Shown: one piece after another, positions 35,371 to 44,534 of the stretch
Layout: every line of letters starts with the position of its first letter
Position numbering within the stretch: position 1 is the first letter of the stretch
Assembly (NCBI GenBank): GCA_964019335.1
Contig: OZ025676.1
Location: 248,001-312,000 of the forward strand
DNA from: Diplonema japonicum
Lineage: Eukaryota > Euglenozoa > Diplonemea > Diplonemida > Diplonemidae
Direction: 5' to 3'
DNA: 64,000 bases
Notes under the pieces: model-generated
Databases searched by the model: none
Told to the model about the DNA's origin: nothing
What the model saw: only the letters and a program-made list of their open reading frames with translations
Program-made: the position numbers and the translations under genes

Positions 35371-35460
35371 ATATATATATATGAGTTAAAGGAGGCCGGT
35401 GGGCGGCGCCCTGCACAAGAACTGTCTACTTGATTACAGGGGCGCACCGCGGCCGAGAAA
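35371..35460 (+). repeat. SINE-like repeat, 5' fragment
   Basis: An (AT)n tract, then ATGAGTTAAAGGAGGCCGG through GCACCGCGGCCGAG, where it is cut off and joined to another repeat (35462-35775). Confidence 0.75.
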
Positions 35461-35461
35461 A

Positions 35462-35775
35462 AAGAAACTCGATTAACGTCAAGGTGACACAAGTCCACCA
35501 GCGCTCAGTCCAAGTGTACCATAAAGTAACAATAGGGTGTTTGTAGCCCAATGACACGTTGGAGTGAACTTCTAACCTGTGGTTTGCCGAAGCCAGATGC
35601 GATCCATTGTTACCCTGTTTGTGCCAAAGTGATGGTTGCTCGCCGCATGGTTCGCCTTATTTTTATCTCTCCGCCGAGCATCACCCTGACACAGATTTCC
35701 CTGAAATGACTCGCTTAAAGGGAGGTGTCGTTACGCACCTAGACCCGGCCAAAGGCCTTGCTGCCCCATTGAAAA
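35462..35775 (+). repeat. Dispersed repeat B, poly-A ended
   Basis: Aligns with 43983-44275: shared blocks include CCAAGTGTACCATAAAG, CTCTCCGCCGAGCA, AAATGACTCGCTTAA and CTTGCTGCCCCATTGAAAA. Both copies end in an A-rich tract. Divergence is high, so they are old copies. No protein or known RNA recognised. Confidence 0.7.
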
Positions 35776-36100
35776 AAAAAAAACAACAACATATGATAGG
35801 AACGAAGTGGTTAGCAACGGCCCACCGAAAAAAAAAAAAAAAAAAAAAAAAAAACCTACAGTTATTTCTATATTTCTTCTTTCCCATTTCCTATTTTTTT
35901 TTTTTTTTTTCGTTTGTTTTTTTTTAAACACGCGTTTACGCACCATGATGACTGCCCACTGTATGGAATCAGTAGGACGTTTTTCTTTCTTTTTTTTTTT
36001 TCTCTTTTTCTTTTCTTCCCGACTGAAAAATGGGGAGGGGGACACGAACAGCTGGTGCTGAGATTTTTTTTTTTTTGAAACATTCTTTACGATTTTCAAT

Positions 36101-36102
<2 letters not shown>

Positions 36103-36152
<50 letters not shown>
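36103..36152 (+). repeat. Poly-A run of about 50 nt
   Basis: Uninterrupted A run immediately left of a long palindrome. Confidence 0.85.
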
Positions 36153-36156
<4 letters not shown>

Positions 36157-36158
36157 TT

Positions 36159-36955
36159 TATTAAGTGAAAATAAGATAGCATTATTTCACGCGTGGTGGC
36201 AGGGGGTTTAACGAGTAGGGATCTTAGTTCACGAGCGAAGCGAGTGAACTAAAAAGCCACGAGTTAAACCTGCCACCACAAGTAGAATAATGCTCTTATT
36301 TTCACTAATAGGTTGTTTTATTTAACAAGAGCCGGGTTTGAAAGGGTGGGAGGTTACAGGGTTACAACAGGTGAAAAGTGGGATTTGGGTTACAGAGTGT
36401 CGTCGCTAAATTTCAGTTGTGCGACTCTTTGTCCTCATCCCGCTTGCAAACATGCAAGCTGCATATGCCTCACCCCTAAAGCGCTTCAAAAGAATGTGCA
36501 ACCCTGGGAAAGCTCTGCATTTTTTACCAAAGTTTCGTTGGATGATGGCGTTGATCTTGCTGTAACTTGCTCAAATTGTCCTTCATATCTTGGAAATACT
36601 ATACTAACTCGTCTTCCGTCAGGCTTTTCGATCTTGTTGTTCTGAAGTTGTGAAAAGGGCAAAAGCGGTGCCACTCTGCTTCGTAAGTGCTGGTGCTTTT
36701 CATGGCAAGCTGGCGTTCATGATCTTCGACGCCTCTGCCTTTGTACCCTTCACCTTTTTGCCCATTGCCTTCGGCTTCCGTCCCATCGTAAAAATAGGTG
36801 AAATTAGGCCCAGGAGTGAAATAATGTTATTTCACGCTCGAACATTATTTCACTCCTGGGCCTAATTCAAAATAAACTGGGAGTGAAAATAAAGCTGGGA
36901 GTGACATAATGTAAAATCTTATTTTCACTCCCACCCTTGAAAACCCGGCTCGAGT
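36159..36955. mobile_element. Palindrome-rich element with terminal inverted repeats
   Basis: At the left is a long imperfect hairpin: arms 36159-36230 and 36243-36310 around GAGCGAAGC. Internal inverted repeats GAGCCGGGTTTGAAAGGG (36329-36352) and its complement (36928-36951) enclose the body. A perfect 26-bp inverted repeat (36803-36828 with 36841-36866, containing GGAGTGAAATAATG) lies near the right end. The pattern GTGAAAATAAG / CTTATTTTCAC recurs at both ends. The body holds, on the minus strand, traces of a tyrosine-recombinase-like N-terminal domain (about 36530-36705). Confidence 0.6.
36530..36705 (-). pseudogene. Possible tyrosine-recombinase N-terminal (core-binding) remnant
   Basis: Minus-strand translation gives MKSTSTYEAEWHRFCPFHNF then SLTEDELV, a stop, and YFQDMKDNLSKLQQ. 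The pattern (T-Y-x-x-x-W-x-x-F-x-x-F ... T-E-D-E-L-V-x-Y-F) is typical of SAM-like core-binding domains of tyrosine recombinases. It is broken by a stop and a probable frameshift. No catalytic domain follows within the element. Confidence 0.35.
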
Positions 36956-36991
36956 TATATAAAAATAAAATAAAAAAAAAAAATAATAAAA

Positions 36992-38125
36992 CTAAAACTC
37001 AAGCTCAGGGCAGCCAAGCTTGGAAGGGTCGGACGATCCAAAGGAGCTCCTAAACCCCGAGCAAATGTCATCCTTCAGCATAGGGGAAGGATAGCCTATA
37101 CCTTCAATGGCATTGAATAGACAAGTAACGGAGCAGTTCCCAGCAAGAGGGTACGAGGCCTCACATTCATCCCAGCACGAAGGACGCTGCTGGCGAACTG
37201 ATTTAATAACGTTGTTTGACACGCAAGTGGAGTTGACTTTACGGGGCATGGAGAGCTTTCTCCACCAGCAGTCTTCTCCAATCTTTTGATCTCCCTTGCA
37301 CTCCCCTTGTTCTTGAGTGGAGTACCAAGTCCCGTTCAATTGTGCAGAGACCCTGTTGACACGGCCTATCCACAACGAGCCGGTCCCGTTAAGACCGTGG
37401 TCTTGCTTGGCCACAGACCATTGACCTTCGCTGGGTACCAATTGGAAGTTCGTTCCAACGGTGCACATTGAAGATGAATCGTTGTACGTGATCCCAGAAC
37501 ACCCAGGAAGACTGTCACATTTTGCGCAGCATGACGCAGCATCTGTCACACCATGGAACATGGCCCCCTCAGGGAACTGCAGCGTCATGTTCGCAAAGGA
37601 AGGGTACTTATTAGTGCAGACTGAAGGAAGCCCGGGTTGTTGAGGCGCTCCCCATGAGCACAGCGGGCAGTACTCTGCTCCCACGCTTTGGTTCATCACA
37701 GCAGGGCACAAGCATTCTTGCATGGAGCATAACCCGGAAAAATTGTTCACCCACACTGGATCGTCGTACCAACATTTATGGGAGTGGAAGACGACGGAGC
37801 TGCTCTCGCATGCGAAGATACCTGTGTCCGGGTTTGGGTTGCACAGAGCGTAGGCGCCGAGCCTTGCGTCGTGTTCCACCTTGTACTCCTCGTAGTCGTT
37901 GAATCCTGGGATGTTCAGGATGGGGACGTTCTTGCAGTTCAGCTCGTTCGGGTTGTCTTTACACCAGAATGGGAACGTCAGCTCCATGAGCCCGAAGGTG
38001 CAGTCGCCGTTCACGTCGCCAGTGTTCATGTTCAGAATCGTGTCCGAATAGTTCTTCGGCGTGACGCGGTACACAGTGCTCACCACCGTTGACGCTGCCG
38101 CCATCGCTGCGAAAATTTGCAACAT
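36992..38125 (-). CDS. Secreted cysteine-rich protein with PAN/apple-like region
   Basis: 377 residues with a signal peptide (MLQIFAAMAAASTVVSTV). About 30 cysteines are spread over the protein, with a CLCPAVMNQ...YCPLCSWG block in the middle. A PAN-like stretch (GVTDAASCCAKCDSLPGCSG, ITYNDSSSMCTVG) is followed by NGTGSLWIGRVNR. Several N-glycosylation sequons are present (NGT, NMT, NCS). No membrane anchor. Family not recognised; extracellular or vacuolar lumen is likely. Confidence 0.75.
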   Translation of the reverse strand: MLQIFAAMAAASTVVSTVYRVTPKNYSDTILNMNTGDVNGDCTFGLMELTFPFWCKDNPNELNCKNVPILNIPGFNDYEEYKVEHDARLGAYALCNPNPDTGIFACESSSVVFHSHKCWYDDPVWVNNFSGLCSMQECLCPAVMNQSVGAEYCPLCSWGAPQQPGLPSVCTNKYPSFANMTLQFPEGAMFHGVTDAASCCAKCDSLPGCSGITYNDSSSMCTVGTNFQLVPSEGQWSVAKQDHGLNGTGSLWIGRVNRVSAQLNGTWYSTQEQGECKGDQKIGEDCWWRKLSMPRKVNSTCVSNNVIKSVRQQRPSCWDECEASYPLAGNCSVTCLFNAIEGIGYPSPMLKDDICSGFRSSFGSSDPSKLGCPELEF

Positions 38126-38439
38126 TTGTTTTTTTTTTTTTCCCCGTTCCTTTTTTTTTTTTTTTTTTCCTTTTCCCCCTTTTTTTCTTCTTTTTATGTG
38201 GTTTCCCCCTCACGAAACCACTTCGAGAAAAGGGAGAAAATAAAAAAAAAAATAAGAGAGGGAAGGAAAGAGAGAGTGAGAGGGAGAGAGAAGAACAACA
38301 GAAATGCGCGCGCGCGTGTGTGTGTGGCGGAGAGGGATTCGATACGTGGGAATAGAAAAGAAAAAAAAAAAAAAAACAGCATTATTTAATAAAAAAAAAC
38401 TAATAATACGGTATAAGAAAAAAAAAAAAAAAAAGAAAA
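38126..38439. other. Low-complexity spacer
   Basis: Long T tracts next to the upstream gene start, GAGA-rich DNA, a short CGCGCGTGTGTG alternation near 38308, and A runs. No gene seen. Confidence 0.6.
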
Positions 38440-40146
38440 TCACTGCGCGATCTGTGGCATAAGCGGGTTGCATTTATCAATGTCGGGTTTGGTAGAGGAC
38501 TCGAGAGAGTGCAGACGGGGAACAAGGGAGGGGTCGGGCAATATCCAGTCCGAATGCCAATCAGTAAGACAGGGTCCTGACGGGCTATGGATGGTGTAGT
38601 AAGGCGTAGAGTCAGTGAAACGCCGAGAGTGGATCAAAGCACCGGAAACAACTCCGGTGGAAGTTTGAGCAGACACTATGTCGCCCTGTTCGTAAAGAAA
38701 GGTCCCGTCTACTATACGGGAGGAAAGAATGGGGTGGGAATGTGGAAGCGGTGGGACAGGATCCTCTATCTCTTCCTGCTTCATCAATCTTTGCATGATG
38801 CACACGGCCATCCCGTCTCCCAGCACGTTCACAGCAGTACGCACACGGTCTAAAAACCAATCAACAACCAATATAAACGCGATATCCTCAGCATATTCTT
38901 CCAAATCAACAGCTTGCAACACCATGACAAGCGTTACCAGCCCTGCAGAAGGGATGGCCGCTGCTCCCATTGCGGCAAGGCTTCCAGTCACCGCTACGAT
39001 AACCATTTTCGCGACTGACATTTCGACACCGTGCAGCTGCGCGATGAATATAGCGCACACCGCCTCGTACATAGCAGTCCCGTCCATGTTCACAGTGGCA
39101 CCCAACACCAGAACAAAGTTTGCAAGATCTGGACGAATACCTTTCTCAACTGCGCATGTTACCGTTACAGGAAGCGTTGCAGCAGAGGAAGAAATGGCAA
39201 GTGCGGTGAGGAGCGACCGCGAGAACTTTCTGAAGAACTCCAGAGGACTCTCCTTCGCCAGCAATTTGTACACCAACGGAAGCCACACAAACCCGTGCAG
39301 AAGAAGCCCGAGCAACACAGTCCCAATGAACTTCCCCAAAGCTGAAAACATATCCACCACATTACACGCTGCAGTGATCTTCGCAGCGATAAGGCTGAAT
39401 ATACATATCGGTGACACTTTCAGAACCTGGTTCACGATTTTGGTAATGGCCGTGTTGAAGCCGGTAACGGCTTTTTCGGCGCCCGATAATGGCTGCGTGC
39501 CCGTGTTCACAGGGAGGGCGGCCGCAAGTGCGATCGCAAAGGTGATCAAACCGAGGATATTATTCTCAGCGGCTGCCTTGAAAAGATTCGTCGGGACTGC
39601 ACTGTACAAGACCTTCGTGAAGCTATCGACTATCGTCTTGTCCTTTTCTTTTTCAGATGTACTTTCTATCTCGCTTTTAGAAGAATTCACCATAACACAC
39701 TGCCAGCGATCGCTGTCACTGTTGTCCTCTGCTTGAAGCGACACCGATCCCCCGGGACGGATGATGGACACTAGAACCAGGCCTGTTGCAATGGCAATGC
39801 AGTATGTCAGGAGGTACAGCAGCAGGGTGCGTTTAGCAAGGCTTTTCACTTCTTCGCCGCTTCCCATTCGTCTTAAGCTCATGATGCCGCCCATGATGCT
39901 CCCTGTTACCAATGGGAGAACGAGCAGTTTTAGCATCCTCAGAAACAGGTTCCCAGGTATGGCCAGAATTTCGTTCGTCCAACGGGGCATGTGTGCGGGG
40001 ATCAGTGCCATGCCTATCGAAACGCCACCCACCACAGCAGCGACTGTCCACCATAGCAACATGTCTTTCTGACATGCTGTCTTCACCCTACCCGGCAGCC
40101 ATCTGGCGGTGAAGCTTTCGTCATCAAGTGTATCGTCGTTAATCAT
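38440..40146 (-). CDS. SLC1-type dicarboxylate/amino acid:cation symporter
   Basis: 568 residues, typical for the glutamate/aspartate/neutral amino acid transporter family driven by Na+ or H+. The N-terminal membrane segments include MLLWWTVAAVVGGVSIGMAL and LRMLKLLVLPLVTGSIMGGI. HP1 carries the serine motif SSSAATLP (about 319-326). TM7 has TVNMDGTAMYEAV, the hallmark that binds cation and substrate. HP2 is AAIPSAGLVTLVMVL, and TM8 has WFLDRVRTAVNVLGDG with the conserved D and R. The extracellular loop near 140-165 has an NSS sequon. All key residues are present, so it should be active; which substrate it carries is not clear. Confidence 0.93.
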   Translation of the reverse strand: MINDDTLDDESFTARWLPGRVKTACQKDMLLWWTVAAVVGGVSIGMALIPAHMPRWTNEILAIPGNLFLRMLKLLVLPLVTGSIMGGIMSLRRMGSGEEVKSLAKRTLLLYLLTYCIAIATGLVLVSIIRPGGSVSLQAEDNSDSDRWQCVMVNSSKSEIESTSEKEKDKTIVDSFTKVLYSAVPTNLFKAAAENNILGLITFAIALAAALPVNTGTQPLSGAEKAVTGFNTAITKIVNQVLKVSPICIFSLIAAKITAACNVVDMFSALGKFIGTVLLGLLLHGFVWLPLVYKLLAKESPLEFFRKFSRSLLTALAISSSAATLPVTVTCAVEKGIRPDLANFVLVLGATVNMDGTAMYEAVCAIFIAQLHGVEMSVAKMVIVAVTGSLAAMGAAAIPSAGLVTLVMVLQAVDLEEYAEDIAFILVVDWFLDRVRTAVNVLGDGMAVCIMQRLMKQEEIEDPVPPLPHSHPILSSRIVDGTFLYEQGDIVSAQTSTGVVSGALIHSRRFTDSTPYYTIHSPSGPCLTDWHSDWILPDPSLVPRLHSLESSTKPDIDKCNPLMPQIAQ

Positions 40147-40284
40147 ATTTCTTTTTTAAAAATTATCTACAAAAAACTGTGTGTGTGAGTTCTTTTTTTT
40201 TTTTCCTTTTAAAGAGCAGTTAAATAAATATGAAGGAGATGGGGAGAGTAAGGAAAAAAGAGGTTAGTGAAGGATTCGTTCTGG

Positions 40285-40312
<28 letters not shown>
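40147..40312. other. Spacer
   Basis: T- and A-rich; ends in an A run followed by an (AT)n tract that starts the SINE-like repeat. Confidence 0.55.
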
Positions 40313-40326
<14 letters not shown>

Positions 40327-40643
40327 GAGTTAAAGGAGGCCGGTGTTGGCGGCGCCCTGCACAAGAACTGTCTACTTGATTACAGGGGGCGCGTCGCGGC
40401 CGAGTTGTAGCTTCTTCTGCGTTCCGCGTCGTGTCCTTAATGCGTGCGGTGTACAGCTCAACCCCAGCCGGGGCGTCCCAGGTAACCAAGATTTGGCACT
40501 TGTGCAGTTTGCTGCCTGTTCGTCACCCTGAGCATCTGCGTTACGTTCTTCCACTCGGGCGCTACCGGTGATGACCGACGAGGAGGTCAACAGCGAACAA
40601 CACATCTGATGTTTTTCTTATATTTTCATGTTATCCCCACCAC

Positions 40644-40683
<40 letters not shown>

Positions 40684-40685
40684 AG
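40313..40685 (+). repeat. SINE-like poly-A-tailed repeat, full copy 1
   Basis: Starts with (AT)n and GAGTTAAAGGAGGCCGG, about 320 bases, ends CCCCACCACCTTT followed by about 35 A. Nearly identical to the copy at 41346. No ORF of note. The A tail and direct A/T flanks suggest retroposition. I find no clear RNA polymerase III A and B boxes, so the source RNA is unknown. Confidence 0.82.
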
Positions 40686-40741
40686 GCAAACAGAAGTAGT
40701 GTAAAGAAGAGAGAAATAAGAGAGATTAAAAAATAGCTATT

Positions 40742-41283
40742 TACTGCCAACAAGTAATGACTTTACCGTTACCTCGAGGTTCCGCATTTTACCGTGGTAA
40801 ATGCGGAACCGTCGGTAAAGCATTACTTGGCGGTAGGTAAGTGGTTTTATTTCACGACACTCTGAAATTACTTCACCACGAGGGGCACAACAGGGTGACA
40901 AGGGGTACAACAAGAGAGGGGTTACAAAGGTTACAATACAAGTTCTTTTCCCTCCTTTTGTTGACTAAGAGCTGCCGCTGTCGCTGGCATTGCCACTGTC
41001 ACCATCTCTAATCAGGCCTTCCCATACCTAGCGCGGCCGCTGGCTCCTTTTTTTCTGCTGCTTCGGTATTTTGAAGTCTTTTGGGGAGCTTGGGTAAGCT
41101 GACTAAGTTACCCTTACCCACAGACAGGGAACAAGGCCTAGCCAAAAGTGGGCAAATTGGGAGGAAAAAGTAGCCCCACTGGGAACCGAACCGAGGCAAA
41201 AATTGGCCTACCGAGGCATATTATTTAACAGAAACCCCCTATTACTTCACGGAAAACAGGCCATTATTTCACCGTGAAGTAAT
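40742..41283. mobile_element. Palindrome-ended element
   Basis: The left end is a long hairpin: TACTGCCAACAAGTAATGAC ... GGTTCCGCATTTTACC pairs with 40796-40836. The right end has a 12-bp inverted repeat (ATTACTTCACGG at 41241-41252, complement at 41272-41283). The sequence after the left hairpin (GTGGTTTTATTTCAC ... GGTTACAAAGGTTACAA) resembles that after the hairpin in the 36159 element. No protein remnant recognised. Confidence 0.5.
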
Positions 41284-41345
41284 GAGATTTAGCGTGAATG
41301 GGCCCCCCAGTGCGTGAAGTAATTTCTGAAGAGTGAAATAAAAAT

Positions 41346-41677
41346 AATATATATATGAGTTAAAGGAGGCCGGTGTTGGCGGCGCCCTGCACAAGAACTG
41401 TCTACTTGATTACAGGGGGCGCACCGCGGCCGAGTTGTAGCTTCTTCTGCGTTCCGCGTCGTGTCCTTAATGCGTGCGGTGTACAGCTCAACCCCAGCCG
41501 GGGCGTCCCGGGTAACCAAGATTCTGCGCTCGTGCAGTTTGCTGCCTGTTCGTCACCCTGAGCATCTGCATTATGTTCTTCCACTCGGGCGCTACCGGTG
41601 ATGACCGACGAGGAGGTCAACAGCGAACAACACATCTGATGTTTTTCTTATATTTTCATGTTATCCCCACCACCTGG

Positions 41678-41715
<38 letters not shown>
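41346..41715 (+). repeat. SINE-like poly-A-tailed repeat, full copy 2
   Basis: Same as the copy at 40313, with few substitutions (for example GCGCACCGCGG for GCGCGTCGCGG), and ends CCACCTGG plus about 38 A. Both copies have the same orientation and lie on either side of the palindrome-ended element. Confidence 0.82.
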
Positions 41716-41717
<2 letters not shown>

Positions 41718-42244
41718 ACACACGTTTTCCCGACGGGACAAAATAAAAAAAATTAGAGTTACACAAAACAATGTTTCACTGACAAAAAAAAAAACTTTTC
41801 TTCCCCTGAACTTTAGCCTTTTTTTCTTTCTTTTTTTTCTTTTTTTCTTTTCTTTTTTTTTTCCCCCTCGTTTTTCTCTCTCTTTTTTTTTTTTGACTAG
41901 ATTAGGCAATTCGTGTCATCTGTGATTTTAAAAAAGGTCTTTTAAGATGCTTTAATAACCTACTTACACCCAAGAAAAGAATTGTCTCGAGCCAACGTGC
42001 CACTATTTTGCTTGATTAATAGTGACCTGGGAAGGAGTGCGTGGCTGGGAAAAAAAATAACAAATTTCACACATCCAGAAAAGGTGTGGTAAGCTCTGTC
42101 TAATTAAAAAGAACAGCTATTGAACTACTGTAAAACGCATAATGACGGACTGAAAAACTCCAGGACACCAAAAAAAACCCTGACATTTTCCTGTCTGTTT
42201 TTCGTTTTACAGTATTCAAAAAAAAAAAAAAAAAAAACAATGCG
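41716..42244. other. Spacer, no gene seen
   Basis: Contains low-complexity T tracts and about 300 bases of unassigned AT-rich DNA. Confidence 0.55.
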
Positions 42245-42740
42245 TTAAAAAAAAGATTCAAAAAAAAATTCATGACCGGAAACGAAGCGGTTAAACAGCC
42301 CACAAAAAAAAAAAGGAAGGTTCATAACGCTATTTGTGATCAGCAAAATTCCACCATAAAATGAAACACCCCCCCCCCCATCCTTCAGATGTTCTTCTTT
42401 ACTTTTTTTTTCGCCCTCTTTTTTTTTTTTTTTGTATTGTATCGAAGCATAAAGGTAGAGGGTAAAAAAAAAAAAGAAAAGAAAAAAAAAAGAAAGAGCG
42501 TGGTAAAACACGATTTCTTTTTCCACGAATTCCCGGTTAAACACCAACTGTTGGATGCAACTCGGTAACCTCACACTACACCAAACACAAACTGTTAAGT
42601 TCTTCCTTCTTTTTTTTCTTTCCCCCCCTTTTCTCATTTTCTTTTTTGAAATAGCATTACTGCTGCTATAAGGAAAATAGGGTTCGATTCCGGCTCGGTG
42701 GCGTTCCACCACTCCGTTTCCTTACAATGCAGCATAAATT
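42245..42740. repeat. Left part of a duplicated block (copy 1)
   Basis: Aligns with 47660-48110: both contain CATCCTTC...GTTCTTCTTTAC, GTATCGAAGCATAAAGGT, and a 3' piece ending ATTCCGG...CTCCGTTTCCTT. GGTTCGATTCCGG at 42688-42700 matches a conserved SSU rRNA segment. It lies upstream in map order of the duplicated gene at 43021. Confidence 0.65.
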
Positions 42741-42867
42741 GCATATTGTTATAAAACCATTTTTTTTATGAATAGAAATATTTGTAACAAAAAATAGCTC
42801 TGTATGACCATATGTCTCTAAGATAAATGTAATATGTGTGTTAAAAAAAAAAAAAAAAAAAAAAAAC

Positions 42868-42930
42868 GGATATACAAGAGCTAAAGGCCCGTCTCAAATA
42901 CAAGGCGCACCTCGGCCGAGTTGTAACTTT
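42868..42930 (+). repeat. Degraded SINE-like fragment
   Basis: GGATATACAAGAGCTAAAGG and CTCGGCCGAGTTGTAAC resemble the ends of the 5' part of the SINE-like repeat, with the middle changed. Confidence 0.45.
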
Positions 42931-43020
42931 CTAAAGAAACGAAAGAAAATAAAATAAAAGGAAAAAGTGTACCGTTCCACGTAATTAAAGGCCGCGTGTA
43001 CCCTGTCGATATGGCTGTTG

Positions 43021-43533
43021 CTACATCCCTGCATCGTCCGCTTTCCAAGCAACGATCAGCTCAAGCAGCTCCTGCTGTCGGCAAGTGCACTCATCAAAAC
43101 ACAGGAAATCCTTTGCCAACTCCCTGAGGGTTGTGAGAATGTAATCGTCCCCAGAGCGCCCAACATCTTCCCGCCAAGCCTCAACGTCCGCCTCAGAAGG
43201 TACGAAGGCCACTTCGTTTGTCTTAATGTTCCATTCAAAACAAGGAAAGGGGAAGTCATCTGAACGCAGATGCTGTATTTTGGTGTCGAAGCTGATGTGA
43301 CACTCAGGGGTGCTCTTACTTCCCTTCACGACCAAGGTCAGCATGTCAGCCGAGCCTGTTGATTGAAGCTCAGTGCAGGGGCGGCGGGTGCCATCCAGAA
43401 AACCGGAACCTCTGAACCTACCCGGCGAAGGTGGTGGGAACGGGGGGGTCTTCACGGCTTCGTTGCTATCGGCACCATTGTTGCGAACTTCTTCGAACAA
43501 TGTCGACACCTCAGGTTTCGGAACGGAGCTCAT
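43021..43533 (-). CDS. Conserved duplicated protein, 170 residues, copy 1
   Basis: Unrecognised soluble protein. A proline-rich N-terminal part (KTPPFPPPSPGRFRGSGF) is followed by a compact domain (ADMLTLVVKGSKSTPECHIS, DDFPFPCFEWNIKTNEVAFV) and an acidic helical end (WREDVGRSGDDYILTTLREL). The sequence around ECTCRQQELL has cysteines but no clear metal site. It is nearly identical to the gene at 48399 from about 42976 to 43530. Differences are concentrated at the N-terminus (MSSVPKPEVSTLFEEV here). Confidence 0.7.
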   Translation of the reverse strand: MSSVPKPEVSTLFEEVRNNGADSNEAVKTPPFPPPSPGRFRGSGFLDGTRRPCTELQSTGSADMLTLVVKGSKSTPECHISFDTKIQHLRSDDFPFPCFEWNIKTNEVAFVPSEADVEAWREDVGRSGDDYILTTLRELAKDFLCFDECTCRQQELLELIVAWKADDAGM

Positions 43534-43609
43534 AATTCTTTTTACTTTTTTCTCTTTTTGTGTATCTTCCTTTTTTTATTTTTTATTATTTACTACTCTT
43601 TCCTACTAC

Positions 43610-43796
43610 ATTTCGTTCCCACGGTAGCGGCTGTGTGTTGACGTCCTCCTTCTGCATGAGCTCCACGTCCCGCTTCTCAACCACCACGGCCAAGTATCGT
43701 TGCAGTTTTTCCAGGTATGCAAAGGCATGTCCTCTCGGCAGTATTGCGTGTAGCTCAAGACACAGGGGCCATCCCGTCCTGTCGCGCAGCGGTTCC
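43610..43796 (-). other. Orphan coding-like segment (possible exon)
   Basis: Minus strand is open and gene-like in composition: EPLRDRTGWPLCLELHAILP, GHAFAYLEKLQRYLAVVVEK, RDVELMQKEDVNTQPLPWER. A GT follows at the 3' side (AAT|GTAGTA) but no AG acceptor precedes it, and no splice to the gene at 43021 keeps frame. It is absent from the copy at 48399. Probably a fragment of another gene. Confidence 0.4.
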
Positions 43797-43982
43797 AAAA
43801 AAAAAAAAAAAAGAAAGAAATAAGAGAATAAAGGGAGGAGGAAAAAAAAAAGGAGAAGCAAACAGAAATAGTCGGCGGTGTAATGAGAGATTAAAGGTTC
43901 TTAACATGCTTTTAAAAACGCACTTGCCCAGCCATGTTGACTAATTCGGCCAGAGAGAACTGGCCAGCCAAAGAAAAATTGA

Positions 43983-44275
43983 TTTTTTAACGTCAAGTTG
44001 ACAAATCGAACAACGCTCCAAGTGTACTATAAAGCACAAGGGGTGGGGGTGTCAGTCAACGCCACATTGGAGTGGGTTCTAACCTGTACGGCAGCCTGGT
44101 CCCCGTTTCCTCGGGGGTAGAAGCCAAATGCGATGTTATCCCTGTTTTGAAAGGTCTGTTTGGTCCATGGTTTGCCTTATTCTTGTCTCTCCGCCGAGCA
44201 CCGTCACCTGGACACTTCAAATGACTCGCTTAAGCTAGACGGCCAAAGGTCTTGCTGCCCCATCGAAAAAGAATT
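43983..44275 (+). repeat. Dispersed repeat B, second copy
   Basis: Aligns with 35462-35775 (see there); ends CTTGCTGCCCCATCGAAAAAG. Confidence 0.7.
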
Positions 44276-44387
44276 ACACACGTTTTTCCGACGGAACACC
44301 AAAAAAAAAAAAAAAAAAAAAAAAAAATTGGATTTCCACCAAACAATGTTTCACTGTGTGAAAGGAGAAGAAAAGAAGAAAAAAATA

Positions 44388-44430
44388 TGAGTATTAAAAA
44401 AAAAAAAAAAAAGGAGGCGGTGTTGGCGGT
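44388..44430 (+). repeat. SINE-like fragment interrupted by an A run
   Basis: ATATGAGTATTAAAA, an A run, then GGAGGCGGTGTTGGCGGTGCCC, matching the start of the SINE-like repeat. Confidence 0.5.
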
Positions 44431-44534
44431 GCCCTTTTTTAAAAAAGAAAAAAAGAGATTATCTACCCCTTTCCCTTCTGGTGCCTCGGCCTTTCTTTCT
44501 TTTTGCTCTCTCTCTTTTTCTTTCTTTTTTTTGT

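Noticed and set aside
36313-36645. 110-codon plus-strand ORF
   Set aside because: It overlaps inverted repeats of the palindromic element and the recombinase-like trace on the other strand; no protein character.
42685-42725. tRNA-like B box GGTTCGATTCC
   Set aside because: No T-stem pairing, no A box at a proper distance and no acceptor stem; the match fits conserved SSU rRNA better.
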